From Flaccisagitta enflata (taxonomy: Eukaryota; Chaetognatha; Sagittoidea; Aphragmophora), in assembly GCA_965153355.1 (NCBI GenBank), contig OZ231127.1, positions 96,162,001 through 96,226,000 of the forward strand: a DNA stretch of 64,000 nucleotides, read 5' to 3'. This document shows, piece by piece, positions 22,881 to 42,430 of the stretch. Within the stretch, counting starts at the first letter, position 1. Every line of letters starts with the position of its first letter. Under the pieces are notes generated by a model, which did no database searches, had not been told where the DNA came from, and saw only the letters and a program-made list of their open reading frames with translations. A program made the translations under genes and the position numbers.

Positions 22881-23830
22881 TTGTTTGCCGCGGGCTGATA
22901 ACTCTTTGGCTGAGCCGTCATACGGTTCGTGTGATTATTTTCTGCAAGTATCCCCCCCCCCCAGCTGAGCGACTGTGTTCTCTCCGCGATGGTGCCGAAA
23001 TATCTGCCCTTGCCAGTTGCCCCGCTTGCGCTTGACCGCACTCTCCGATATGTATTGACAATGGCAATTTTAACCACTCGATGCAGTCCAATATCGAAAC
23101 GTGTTGGCCGTAATAATGATCGCTCTTCTTCCCGATGTGATATCGCGAAAAATTTCGAAAATACTCATCAGAAGTATGTAGTTTTTTCCCGTGATAATTT
23201 TTTAACGCGAGGACTTTTGTTTTCCAATTTATAGTCCTCTTTGCTGCTAGCGACACCTGTCGACCGTTGCATTGAACTATAAAGATCTTTATTTTTCAAT
23301 CTCAAACAAATGGTCATCTTTGGCCGTGAGAAAAGTTTTCGTCTTGAATTTTTTTTTTCACCATTATTTTTGAAATTATAACGTTTTTGCTTTGATTTTT
23401 GCTGATTTAATTTACGCCGGGTCTTTTTTTGAATGACCATGACTCCATGAGCGTCATTGGCTGCCCGGACGGTTGATTATGCGCAAGATTGGTAATTGAC
23501 GGTCGTGATTACTGAATAATTCTACGCCATGGCAATTTTTGTTCGCTTTCTGTCAGGTCACCGAAAACGGTTCCATGTTACTCCAACGTTTCCCGCTCCC
23601 TGCGGCAGATGTTGATGGCGAAATGTAAATCGTTACTACCCCCCCCCCTTATTTTTGTCTTGTGATTCTCATAAGTGTCTTTCATCTATTTCTCATTTTG
23701 GTTAGAAAAAAAAAAATTTCTGTTACTATGTAGTGGCTTTTGCAATATTGACGTTTACTGATTTTGTTTGCCATGTCTTCCTCTTCTTTTTCAGAAAAAA
23801 AAAAGGTCACCGAAAAGGGACATATTCACT
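22880..23830 (+). promoter_or_regulatory. Probable 5' region of the DNMT1-like gene
   Basis: CpG density rises clearly at 22880-23110 and 23440-23620 relative to flanks (for example GCCCCGCTTGCGCTTGACCG), and the first coding exon starts at 23831. This fits a promoter/5'UTR region, but no core motif is certain. Confidence 0.35.
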
Positions 23831-30113
<6,283 letters not shown>

Positions 30114-33100
30114 GTCCGTCCTATGATGTATTTTTTGGTGTGGTTTGGACTATGAAAATTGTGTTTCTTTGTATTGTATTTGTGTGTGATTGGTGTCTAT
30201 GTGTTTGACGCTATGACATTGTTACATATAACTAAATGACGAGTGTCTGATTTCTGGGTGAGCTGAAAATGAGTGGTTTTGATTGCGCCCCACTTAGTAA
30301 GCCATCCTTTTGGGTGTGCTGTAAATGTGTGGCTTCAGCTCTAGGTTTAGAGGAGCAGTTTGCCACAGCTTATTATATGGCTTTTAGAGCCTCAGAACAT
30401 GAACAAAATTGCGGCCTTGGGTTTGATGCAGCCCTGCTTAGTATGTGCCCTAGTGTGCTGGAAATGAGCATTTTGTGGCTTTGGTCTCCTCTGTAGCAGT
30501 TTTTGCCCCAGCTTAGTATGCGGCCAGTTAGGCTGCAGAAAAGGAGCTGCTTGCGGCTTGGGTCAAGATACATGGTGTGCTGAAAATGGGCAGTTATGTC
30601 GATTTGGTCTCTTGTGTTTTCGCCTTGGCTCAGTATATGGCCTTGGCTATGGAACAGCTGCTAGTGGCCCTGGTTGAGATGCGGCCCTCCCTGTATGTGC
30701 TCTCTCTATCCTTTCATCTTTGTTTCTCTTCCTCATTTATTTTCTCCTCTCTTCTCACTTTCTCTTAAAGGGAGATGTTGTGGCCTCCTGTGTGCAGAGA
30801 AGGAGCAGTTGGCAGCTTTGTTCTCCTTAATGATGGTTCTGCCCCAGCTTAGTACATGGCCAGTTTGGCTATGGGAAAGGAGCTGTTTGGGTTCTTGGCG
30901 GAGATGTGACCCTGCATTGTATGTCCTTGGACGGTATTGTCCGGACTTAGTACATGGCCAATTTGACTATTGGGCAAAGGCTGTTTGTGGTTTTTTGCCT
31001 TTGATGCTGCCCTGCTAAGTATGTTTCTTGTGTACAGGAAAGGAGCAGTTTGTGGCGTTGCTCTCCCCGGAGCAGTTTGTGGGGTGCTCCCCTCTGAGCA
31101 GTTTGGCCTGCCTTAGTGCATAGCTTGTTTGACTCTGGTATGGGAAATGTTTTAGGCTTGGGCTGCTTTGCAGCTCTGTTTAGTATGTTCCCTTGTGTAA
31201 CAGAAGGGAGCAGTGCATGATTTTGCTAGGGTGTGCATGCAGACATTTTGCGCTAGTTTGGGCTTGCCCCTTTCCAATTCCATTGTGGCGGTTTCAGTGA
31301 GCCAGTCAATTTTCATAGTATGCTTTCTAGTTGGCTAGGCGCGCCTCTCCCCTTCTTGGTCTGCTGTTTCCTTTTTTCTTAGTCTCTCTCTTTTTCAGTT
31401 TTCTTTTCTTTACTTCTCTTAGGCCTGTACCTCATTCCTTGGGACGCCCTCTCTAGTAGTTTTCTACCTTCATGTTCTGATGCCCTTCAGGGATGTGTCC
31501 TGTTTCATTTGATTTGTATCTTGCCCCTCTTGGCCTTTGCCTTTCCTTTCTTTCCCGCTTCCCTGCCTTGCCCCTCTACCTCTGTGCATGTTCTGTGGCG
31601 CCGATGCACACAATGTATACAATGGACATAGTATACAATGGTATGCACTGAGATCTCCGCTATGTTTTCCCCCACTTATGCATGTCTTCTGTGACATGAA
31701 ATAGAAGTGGTAGTAGGTGTCCCTGTTTGGACACTGTAATGTGGTATTGGTCAACCTTTGACGCTCATGATTGGGCTGAGCAACTTAGTGTGTGTTTGAC
31801 CCAGGACGGGGGAAAGTGTATTTGTTGTCAGCACATTGGGATGATGGACAGGTTGTCATCTGCTTAGTATGGTTTGCTATAACACAAAAGTGAAGCTGAT
31901 TAGATTGCTACCCTGGTTGTCTAAGTTGATCAGAGATGTGCTTCCCTCTTAGTATATGCATGCTTCCTTTTATGGCCCTGGAGTAGTGTGATGTTATATT
32001 CTAGTCTTTGTGTCCTTGCATTAACGGGCCAAAGTGCCTTGTTTTTCCCCACATATTATGTGAGGCAGTCGGTTATATGCTTGTAAAGGTTATCCATTAC
32101 ATGGGTCTGGAGCATTGGTTAGTATATTCCTTTGCATGTCTGGCTTGCATTCTTGTTTTGCAGTGCTTTGAGCATTGTTTTCTGCTTCTGCCCTATGTGG
32201 TCAATAAGCCAGTTCATCTGACAGTTAGTCTGTTCCATAGTGTTGTCTGTTCAGTGGTTCTGTCAGTCAGTCAAGTCAGTCTGATTGGGCGTCAGTCTGG
32301 CAGTGAAGAGCTTTTGTGCAATTTTCTGCAATAATGATCAGGCGTTTTTTCTTGTTTGTATTATACCTCAACCCTTTTCTTTGTCCGTGCTTCTGTCATG
32401 TCATGTGGTCTGTCCATCAGTTAGTATAATATTGCATCTGCCATTGCTTTGTTCGTCCGTGTGTCAGTCTTATGTACATTTGTCCGGACATCTGATTTGC
32501 CCATGGTGTTTTGAATAAAGCTGCTTATGTGTCTAAGGACATTAGTGTATGGCCAGAGAGAAGTTTTTTATCGTGGTTAAGAGAAGTTGCAGTGGTCAGA
32601 GAAGTTGCAGTTAAAGAAGTTTATAATTGCCCTGGGGTAGAAAGCCTTTGACGGAATTGTATCATTCTCCAGAAATGGTTACTGCTTATCATCATGGCTT
32701 TTGAGTTGCAAGGCCATTTGCCCTTGCATGTTGAAGAGCACAGCACAACACAGCCATCCATTTATCCATTATCTTTATTGGAGAAATCAGATTCCTGTCT
32801 TCTTTGGGAATATTGTCAATCTCAATTATTTTAGCCCTTATTCCCTAATGGCCGCTGCAATTCATTCCCCTTCAGTTTATCATCTGTACATTTTGCCACA
32901 AAGGCGTTTCATGTGAGGTCTTGTTGCGAATCCTGCACCATTTTCCCCATATTCTTCTTGCATGTTGGGTGCAGGGCGGCATAGCTGCCTTGAAGGACAA
33001 TCCTACATTATTTTAGGTTTCTGTAGGTAGGTGATCTGTGCCAGTCTTTAGGGCACAGATTCTTTGTGCTGTTGTATAATCCATGAGTTGCTGTTTTCTT

Positions 33101-35087
33101 TATTCTCTTGTATTGCTTAGGGTTCTGAGATCTTGAATGTCAGTTTTTCTTTTCCCCACGATCATTTAATGATGTGTTTGCATGGAAGTGTTCCTCTGTT
33201 GCTTAATCAATGTCGTTTAGTTTGGTAATTGTTATCTCCTTTTCTTTCATGTCAGCTTGTTCCTGCTGTGTTCTATAGATCCCTCATGTTAGTTAATAAT
33301 GTTTGTTGTGGTTTTGTTGCAACGGGGTTCTCTTCCATTCTCCTTGAATTTTCAATTTCAATTCCCAAGCAATACTATAATAATATGTAAGTAGGGAATT
33401 ATCTTTGTTTGTTTTATCTATATCAATTCATGCCGTATGTCATTTCATGCTGGCTTGTCCCCGCTGTTGTATAGTTCTTTCCTTGTTTGTGTGCCTAAGG
33501 GATGCTGTTGTTTGTTCCTAGAGCGTGATTATGTCCTTGTGCATTAAGATTTGCTCTGTATGTCATTGCTGCATATCTGTTTTATAAGAAGAGGTTTCTG
33601 AGGTTGGGCTGAAGAGTTTGCTTCCTTTTGGGTCATAAGCTTGGCCCGTTCTTTCCATCTTTTCTGCGCTTTCCCACGTTTAAATGTCGGTTCAGTTACA
33701 TGTTGGGTTTGCCCTATGTTGTTCCCAGCCTTGTTTTGAATTAGGTTCTCCCCTGGTTTAAGGGTATTGTGGTGCTTTCTGTGTCACATTGTGCTTGTTG
33801 GGGGTGATGAAGTGTGGTTTGCCCTGCAATTGGCTGATTTTTTAGTGTGCCTTAAGTGTATTCTATTGGGACTGTCTTTGCTTACCTTCATCCTTTTGTC
33901 TTTCCTGTTTGCTTTTCTTGGTCCCTGTCCTTGGGAAGTTTTCCGCACAACAGTTTTACAGTTAGCACATGTTGTTAGCCTTCAGCATCATGCTGTACTC
34001 TTTGTTGCGTCCTCTTGGATGCATCCTCTCGCACTTGTCCTCTCGCACTTTGTAGGGACTTCTACTCCTTTCATACTGTCTTATTCAGGCATTGTCTCTT
34101 GGTCTTCGGCTGTTTGCCCTTTTTTTTTCTTTTCTTATCAGCTGCTAGCTTGGCTCTCCGAGAATTGTTTGTCTAGGGTTTGGTTGGCTGGTCTTTGCTT
34201 GGCTATTTGGTGTTTGCTCGGCCTTCCACTTTGGCCCCTGTAGTTGTATGTACCCTTCCCCTTTTTTTTTTTTCTCGGTCTGCTGGTTCCCTAGTCACCT
34301 TTTGAGCCTAGTTTGTTTGGACATAGTTGTCTGCCTTTGGCAGTTGTGCTGTTTTGAATGGCGTTTTGTTTCATCTGTCTTTGTATGCAGCGATCCTGTA
34401 TTTTGGTTATTCTGGATGTTTGCCTCTGTGGGTATCTTACTTACATATGATCTCGCTAGGACCTTTGTTTTCTAATGTCTTACCTGTTTGTCAGAGATGG
34501 TTTGTGTACTTCTGTCTGGGTGTCTGAAATATACTTGGTGTATCAGGTTTGTCTGCAGGCATTGATGTGCTGTCATGTTCCTTCCAAATCTGGTCTTTAT
34601 TCCTATGTTTCTTGATGTTGTCTCAGTATCTTCTTGTACACAAAGTTCAAAGCTCATGTTTGTGATTGCTTGATGGGGCATGTCATTGTTAGAATAATGT
34701 CATGGCTTGTCAAAGGTGTTTAGGGTTGGAGTTGCAGTCAGGAAGGTTTATGCCATTGTTATGTTTCTGCTATTGAGTGGTTCAGTGGCACCTGTAGTTT
34801 GTAGTGTTAGTAAGCAAGATGCTTACCTCCTGGTCCCCTGTCAATTATTTCAGGCTTTCCTTTGACCAGGCTTCCTTTGCCACTGGCCTTTGCTGGTAGT
34901 TCCTATCATGGGGTTATTGTAGCCAGGGAGCTTTTCAGGAATCAGTTTCAGGTGCTGTGGTAGTTTTTCTGTTTGCATGCAATCTGTATTGCCGTTGGCC
35001 TAGAATATTTAGGCATTTGTTTTTGTATGTTGACGCTTGTCATTCTTTTCATATTGATTGAGCTGGAGTGATGCAATGTATTCTAAT
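30114..35087. other. 5-kb T/G-rich non-coding region with degenerate repeats
   Basis: No DNMT1 or other domain found in any frame. 30250-31200 shows decayed copies of a roughly 130-bp unit (GCCCnGCTTAGTATGTG, GTGTGCTGGAAATGAGCAG, TTTGTGGCTTTGGTCTCCTC). The word CTTAGTATR recurs until about 32550. Plus-strand T and G greatly exceed A and C over the whole stretch. Confidence 0.55.
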
Positions 35088-35412
35088 CAGGCCTGTATAT
35101 TCTTGAGTTTTCCCCCCCCCCACCGGGGGGGGGAAAAAAATCAAAGGGTCTGGAGATGGGGAAGGAAATCTAAGGGGGAAAAAAGAGAAAAAAAGGAAAT
35201 TTGGGGAAAATATAACTTTTTACAGTACCAAATCATAAAACTCAATTAGTAGAACACATTTTAACACTATTTAAACCTTAACTACATAGTTTTATTGCTG
35301 TATGGGGAAGAAAATCATGGATATAAAAACGAGACGCGACGCGTCGCGGGGAAGAAAATCAAAGGCAGGGGGGGGAAAAAAATCAAAAGCGACTCAAGAA
35401 TATACACCCCTG
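35088..35412. mobile_element. hAT-like MITE with poly(C)/poly(G) hairpin
   Basis: 325 bp. Ends CAGGCCTGTATATTCTTGAG and (reverse complement of the right end) CAGGGGTGTATATTCTTGAG. Subterminal C-run-acc-G-run hairpin at 35110-35135, AAATCAAAGG motifs, and GACGCGACGCGTCGCGG near the other end. No coding capacity. The same element is at 40305-40628 in reverse with an 8-bp target duplication; the flanks here (GTATTCTAAT / GTATTCTTGC) are only similar. Confidence 0.85.
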
Positions 35413-37361
35413 GTATTCTTGCTAAGGTTTTTCTTTAATCCCATCTTTGCTTGTGTGTTTCATCCCAACGGTCATTTGGAGGCTAGCCAAGTCTTTGTTT
35501 GTTGTGGAGTTTCTTCAGGTTGTTGTAAAAATAATAGTGAGATGTAAGGTGAGTTTTCTGGAGTCCTAAATTTTGTCATTGTTTGTTTCCGTTTGGCTTT
35601 GGCTTCTCTCTCTTGGGTAGGATGTGTACGTCTTTTCCCCTGGGCCTTCTGGTCTTTGCTTTGCTGTCTTAGTTTTGTCTCTTCCATTTTGAGCTAAGTT
35701 CTCAGATGTCCTTCTCTATTGCCAGTGCCCTTTGGCTCTGTCTCAGAACATGAGCATTGCTGTTGTTTGGGCTTATTTAGTGGAGCTTCTCCTATTTTGG
35801 GGCTTTGGTTTCATTGGGATAGGGTTTGGGCGAATTATGGTTCTCGTCTAAAATTTTTTGTGATTTAAGGTTCTGATTTTGCTTGTTCTATTGCCGGGTA
35901 GTTTTCTCCCTATGTCCTGTTGCCATTTAGGCGATAGGTCTTTCTAATGGTTCTCCATGTTGCAATTTGTAGTGGTTCTACTTTGCTTGGGAAGCTGCCC
36001 CCTCCCCTTCTCTCAAGTATTCTTTGAAAGTTGTCATGTTTCCCCCTTTGATTAGCCTGTCGCTCTCCATCTTCTTAATCCCTTGGGTCTCCTTGTTTTT
36101 GAGTTTCATGCCCTTTTTTTGTTTCCTTTATTTGGGAAAAGGTGAGAATCCTTTTCAGCTTTAGATTCTTAGTTCTTTGCCGCGGTTTGTAATTGGTCAA
36201 ATGAAAATAACAAATCTGTGAAATGGGTCGAAAATTTGCATTTTCTAAATATAGGACTTTAGACATACTAATCTACAAGAGTTGCACATTCTTAGTTTTT
36301 GAAGATTTTGATTCCCTATGCGAATTTGTTATTTTCAGCGAACACAAGTCAGGTGACAAAATTTAAAAAAAAAAATCCAATCTCAATATCTCTTATTTTC
36401 AAAAGAATGTCAAACATGAACAAAGTGGATAAGTACTTGCAGATTCCACCGGTGGCTAGATCAAGGGATGTATTTCAATTTCTTTATCAATTTTCAATAG
36501 ATGACTCTAAATTTGATATTACTGAATTAATGTCTAACAACAGCTAAAATTTTCAAATTATAGGAAATAAAAACTAAATGATTATCTGAAAGTTGTGGGG
36601 GTAATTGAGCTTGCCAATATGCAAAATATGTCTTTACATAAGGAGTAGAGGGGCCCTTATAAGAATTTTGGAAAGGGGTCAGCAATTAGAGAAATTACTA
36701 ACTTGTGCATGGATAAGAAATTCCGCCCTAAATTATTCTGTGTCCTATGTAGTTAAAAGAATGCATTCCCTGCAGAGCCTTTCAACAAGGATGCGCATCG
36801 ATGCAGCTTCTTTGAGGATTTGCGTTGGGAGAACCACTTTTCCAATACAACGCCACATTAAGCGCTCATAATATTCTCCACCAATCTTTGTCTCCCTGCT
36901 GCCCGTTGCATCAATTGCTCCTCTTCCTCCCTCTGCGCCTTTCTCGACGGCTTGGTGGTTTCTTGCACATACGTTCCGCGAGTATATTGGATATTTCAAG
37001 GGGCTAGCCTCGATAGGAAGAATGGCTGTCTCTCCTTCGTTCTCCTCTCCAAATAAAGACGCGACTGAAAGGATTCTGCTGGGTTCTTCTCCGGACATCC
37101 ATCAGGATGTCTCAGTGCATGAAGCTCAGCTGGCTGCAACAGCAAGTTTCTTTTGCATGACATCTCAAGAATAAGTTGGTCACAAATGGTCAGGGAGTAT
37201 TATATGCCAGCTCAAATGGCTTTTTTCCTTCTCCCTTAGTTTTGCCTTTTCCCTTTAGTTCTGGGTTAGTTCTGGGTTAGATATGGGTTGGTGTTTTGGA
37301 GATTTGCGCTTAGCTCTTTGCATGCGGAGGCGTTTGACAGCCTCCGTACTCATGTCATTGC
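35413..37361. other. Gene-free stretch
   Basis: T-rich to 36200, then mixed. Short frames (for example 36299-36547 and 36745-37098 minus) show no recognisable domain, start context or splice partners. The missing N-terminal INTS9 exon was sought here and not recognised. Confidence 0.4.
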
Positions 37362-37722
37362 CACGCTTTCTCGGCACTAACTAACGCAGGTACGGCGGGG
37401 ACGATCCCTTCAGGTGGTATAGAATACTATTCCGCCTGCAGGGGACGTCGTCGGCGTGCCGGTAAGCGGAAACAAACTTCGTTTGGGGGATAGACCGTTT
37501 GTAGGCTGATGGATCTTGATATGTGTGTTTGTGCAATTTGTTTGTATGCGTTCAATGTGCTGTGGGGTGGTCTTCCAATTAATTTTCCCCTCCCCCCCAC
37601 CCTTTCTTTTATTTTCATGACTACACATTGGACGGTCCATACGGCAACATTGCACGCTTTCTCGGCACTAACTAACGCAGGTACGGCGGGGACGATCCCT
37701 TCAGGCGGTATAGAATACTATT
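37362..37722 (+). repeat. 70-bp direct duplication with a hairpin
   Basis: 37362-37431 and 37653-37722 are nearly identical (CACGCTTTCTCGGCACTAAC, GGTACGGCGGGGACGATCCC, GGTATAGAATACTATT). The first copy ends in an imperfect 12-bp hairpin (CAGGTGGTATAG / CTATTCCGCCTG). Not matched to any known small RNA. Confidence 0.7.
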
Positions 37723-37775
37723 TTAACCTTAAACACCCAATTTTGATAGTCTATGAGGGTGAAAAACATTGATTT

Positions 37776-37864
37776 AGTAACGCGACGCGATGTGTCGTGG
37801 GGAAGAAAATCAAAGGCAGGGGGGGGGAAAATAATCAAAGGTTATGGAATTATATACACCCCTG
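37776..37864. mobile_element. Fragment of the hAT-like MITE
   Basis: ACGCGACGCGATGTGTCGTG, AAATCAAAGGCAGGGGGGG and the right end TATATACACCCCTG, i.e. the last ~90 bases of the 35088 element. Confidence 0.8.
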
Positions 37865-38068
37865 GGCAGTTTCTTTCTGGCAGTTTGTCTCTCTGGCAGT
37901 TTGTCTTTCTGGCAGTTTGTCTTTCTGGCAGTTTGTCTTTCTGGCAGTTTGTCTTTCTGGCAGTTTGTCTGATTGGCAGTTTGTCTGATTGGCAGTTTGT
38001 CTGTCTGATAGTTTGTCTGTCTGACAGTTTGTCTGTCTGACAGTTTGTCTGTCTGACAGTTTGTCCGA
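37865..38068 (+). repeat. 16-bp tandem repeat GGCAGTTTGTCTTTCT
   Basis: About 13 copies drifting from TTTCTGGCAGTTTGTC to TGTCTGACAGTTTGTC; starts immediately at the MITE end. Confidence 0.9.
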
Positions 38069-38190
38069 GTGTCTGTCTGTTACTGCACAGCTTGACAAAC
38101 AAGAGAATGATTCTGTTGATCTCGCAGCTGCTTACAATCTCATTTTCCCCCTCTCCCATTCTTTCTCCCCCCCCCCCCATGACAACCAAG

Positions 38191-39158
38191 GACGCGGAGC
38201 GAATCCCCCCAACAGTCTTCAAATGCATCAAAGAGCTCAACTCTCGTCATTACGTCGACTCTCCTCCGGAAGTCTCTCGTCCAGATTTGTCTCTTTTCGA
38301 TTTGGGCGAAATCGACGCGATTCTTATCTCCAATTACCATCACATGTTAGCTCTACCTTTCATCACAGAAAGGACCAAGTTTAAGGGTGAGTGTAGGGGT
38401 TTATAGTGGGAGGGGGGGGGGTTGTGAATGGCTGAATGCTATCCATCATGAGTCAATGTCCATCAGAGATACCACTCTTACGCGAGGGAAAGGAATTAGA
38501 AATTGAAGGACGGGGAAGTATGGGAAGCTAATCAAATACGCCTTCGACTAAACTGAGATATTTTAATAGCTTATTTTGTAGCATTTTTAATAGCTTATTT
38601 TGTAGCATTTTTACCCCGAAATTTACTGGATATTAAGGCTACGGATCGGAAATAAAATCAACAATTGAGTGGGGAAGGGAATACATAATCAAGCCCAAAA
38701 ACTGTCCTACAGAGTACAGATGCGTCCTTTTATGAGAAGAAATTAGGAGAAACCCTCAAAATCACATCAAGAAATTTTCTTGTCGTAGATCGAAAGAAAG
38801 ATAGACAAACCTACCTACCGAAACACCCTCTTATACTGAAATGCCAGGACGCACCTAAACACCGTGTAACTAACTATATACACACTCCTGATTAGGCGAG
38901 ATTTTGATGACGGAACCGACGTTGACCATCGGCCGATTGTTCATGGAGGAGATGCTCGAGTGGGTGGAGAGATGTCCTTCTGAATTGACGTCGACGCAAT
39001 GGAAGGATCCTCATTACTCGAAATTGTTGCCGGCTTCGTTACGAGAAGCGTTGGGAAGCAATGGATCTGTCAGTTGGACTCAATTGTATTCGAGGCACGA
39101 AATGGAGGCGTCTTTAGCAAAAGTGAAACTCGTTGGATATTCGGAACAGGTTTGAGTG

Positions 39159-39193
<35 letters not shown>

Positions 39194-42040
39194 GTCGTCG
39201 TTGTTGTTGTTTTTGTCGTTGTTGTTGTCGTTGTCCTCGTTGTCTTCGTTGTCCTTGTTGTTGTCGTCATTGTCGTTGTTGTTGTCGTCGTCGTTGTTGT
39301 CGTCGTCGTTGTTGTTGTTGTCGTCGTTGTTGTTGTCGTCGTTGTTCTCATTTTTGTTCTCGTCGTTGTTCTCGTCGTTGTTCTCGTTGTTGTTGTCCTC
39401 GTTATTGTCATTGTGGTTCTCGTTGTTGTCGTTGTGGTTCTTGTTGTTGTTGTTGTTGTTGTCCTCGTTATTGTTGTTGTGGTTCTCGTTGTTGTCGTTG
39501 TGGTTCTCGTTGTTGTTGTCGTTGTTGTTGTCGTTGTTGTTGTTGTCGTCGTTGTCAGATGGTTGCCCTTGGTTCTGCATATTGGTCTGTCCGTATTGCG
39601 TTGATATCATGTCTTGTCAGCTTATGGTCTAAATCTCGATTGCTCGTGGTTCTAAAAGATAGAACTCATAGAAGCATCAATATTCAATAAATAGAAACGT
39701 AGAAACATAATTAGATATCATAATTCGCGCGCGCACGCATGTCGCTGGAAGAGTTTTATTAAGATAGTTCACCAGTCTTCTTTAAATGCAAACTGGGTCC
39801 ATCAATCAGTAACTTGTGGATGAGCAGGGTCGGGGGACAAATGTCAGTGTGACCGATGAACGGACCGATCGACTGACCGACGAAATACTGATTTAAATAA
39901 GAGTCGCGCGTGCGCTCAACGTGTATATCAATCGAATCAACAGAAAGACATTTTCGGTGCTTTGACGGTGATGCCGACGTCATCCGGCTTCTGCCTCGGA
40001 AGTTGCAACTGGGTTTTGACGTCATCCCACGAGAAGATCGTCTATCTATCATCCTCGTCAACATTAACCACGCATCCCCGACCCATGGACCAAAACGCGC
40101 TGAGAGACAGCGACGTCCTCGTGCTTTCCGGGTTGACCCAATCGCCCACCCATAATCCAGACGCCATGATCGGTGAGGGGAGGGTGGAATGATGGGGAAA
40201 AATGGTGATTGGTTAAGGATTGGATGGTCATGAATGGTGGAGAATGGATGGGGAGAAATGATTGCAAAATTGCGTAAGGATGGGAAATGGATATGGGATC
40301 GGAGCAGGGGTGTATATAATTGAGTCGCTTTTGATTTTTTTCCCCCCCCTGCCTTTGATTTTCTTCCCCGCGACGGGTCGCGTTGCGTTGTTTTATCTAT
40401 CATTTCCTTCCTCATAGAGCTGTAAGACAATGTAGTTAAGGTTTAGATAGTGTTAAAATGTGTTTTACTAATTGGGTTTTATGATTTTGTACTGTCAAAA
40501 ATTATATTTTCCCCAAATTTCTTTTTTTTCTTCTTTTTTCCCCTTTGATTTCCTTCCCCATCTCCAGACCCTTTGATTTTTCCCCTTCCCCACCGGGGGG
40601 GGGGAAAACTCAATTATATACAGGCCTGGATCGGAGATAAATGGTAAGGGAACAAAGGACGCGGGGTCACAAAATCGTTGCGGACGGGTGGCCAGGGGCA
40701 TCCAACTCCCAATCACGCCACAAACCCTACCTCTTACACAAATATACCTAAAAAGTTCCAACAAGCTCATTTTTCCACTTTTCGACTCGATCACCTCTAC
40801 GGATAGACTGACCGACCGACTGACGGACAAAGCCTCTTGTAGAGTTGCGTGTCCGCAACTTAGAAAAGTATGGGAGAGGATGAGGGAGATGATAGGAAAA
40901 GAAAGGATGAAAAGGTGGGCGAGGAAAGGAAGAAGAGGTGGGAAAGGATGACCAACAAAATGCCGGGAGTGATGGTTCTACCTAATTGGCGATGTTGGAA
41001 TAACGGTTGGGAATGGATTTGAAAAAAAATGAACTGAAATTCTCATCTCCACTTTTGTAGCGAATTTACCGCAGTCCTTCTAAACTACTTTCAATCTCTC
41101 GCAACGCACCTCCACAGGTGAATTTTGCGTGAACACTGCGATCACGTTACGCGCCGGTGGCAACGTGCTCGTCCCTTGTTTCCCATCCGGCGTCACTTAC
41201 GATCTCTTCGAGTGTCTCTCCGCGCATCTCGAATCGTCTCGTCTCGGCCACGTACCGCTTTACTTCATCTCGCCAGTAGCTAAACAGAGTCTAGGTTTGT
41301 AGGTTGTTGCGTTTTGAAATAGAACGAACAAACGAATGAACGAACAAAGTAATTAATGGACGGATGTTCAAACGAATGGGTCTCGCATTTGTTAAAGAAT
41401 GAATGAATGAATGAATCATTGAGTGAATGAACGAATAAGCGGAGGTATGATTGATCAATGAAGTGAATGCGACAAGTCATGTAACGTGTTCAGACCGACC
41501 AGTCGACATGGTTATTATGAAAGCGAGAGACAGATCGACAGGCAGACAGACATACTTACACAGACAAACAGGTCAAACTGACACAGGCAGACAGACAAGC
41601 GACGTTAAATAATCCCATAAATAACAAACACGTAATCAATCAATTCATATCGTATGCAGGTTTCTCCAACATCTTCGCCGAGTGGTTGTCTCATGGTAAA
41701 CAAAGTAAAGTCTACCTGCCGGATTGCCCCTTTGTTCACGGTGACTTGATTCGATACGAGCGACTAAGGCACTTCAACGACATCTACGATCCGGAATTTT
41801 CGCGACATTTTAAGACTCCGTGCGTCGTCTTCACAGGTTTCAAAAACAATGACGATGGTGAAGAAATGATGGTGATTATGACGTCGAAAAAACTGATAAT
41901 GTCCATGAAAAAATGATGATCATGAAGACGATGAGAAAGATGATGAGCGTGAGGATATTGTCGATGTCGCTGACGAAACTGCTTATGAAAAGACGATAAC
42001 ATTGCTTGTTAAAACGACGATGATGAAAAAGACGAGTCGC

Positions 42041-42116
<76 letters not shown>

Positions 42117-42373
42117 CTAAAGAAGATGATGGTGCACAAGATGAAATTGTTGATGATGATCGTTGAAAAATGATGATGATGATGGATGATGAGGATGATG
42201 ACAAAAAAGTTGATAATGATGACGAAAAAGTTGATGATGATGATGATGAAAAAGTTGATGATGATGATGAAAAAGTTGATGATGATGATGATGATGATAA
42301 TGACGTATAAGATGTTGATGATGGAAAATACGATGACGATAAAAAAGATGTTGATGAAAAAGACGATGATGAA

Positions 42374-42430
<57 letters not shown>

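Noticed and set aside
36299-36547. 82-codon frame as the missing INTS9 N-terminus
   Set aside because: No similarity to the expected metallo-beta-lactamase start and wrong spacing to a donor.
39133-39690. Val-, Leu- and Cys-rich frames in INTS9 intron 2
   Set aside because: Translations of (GTT/GTC)n; the intron borders are fixed by the INTS9 alignment.
40843-40866. Helitron 3' end
   Set aside because: Hairpin plus CTRR-like bases are suggestive, but insertion between A and T and the 5' TC end were not seen in the copies.
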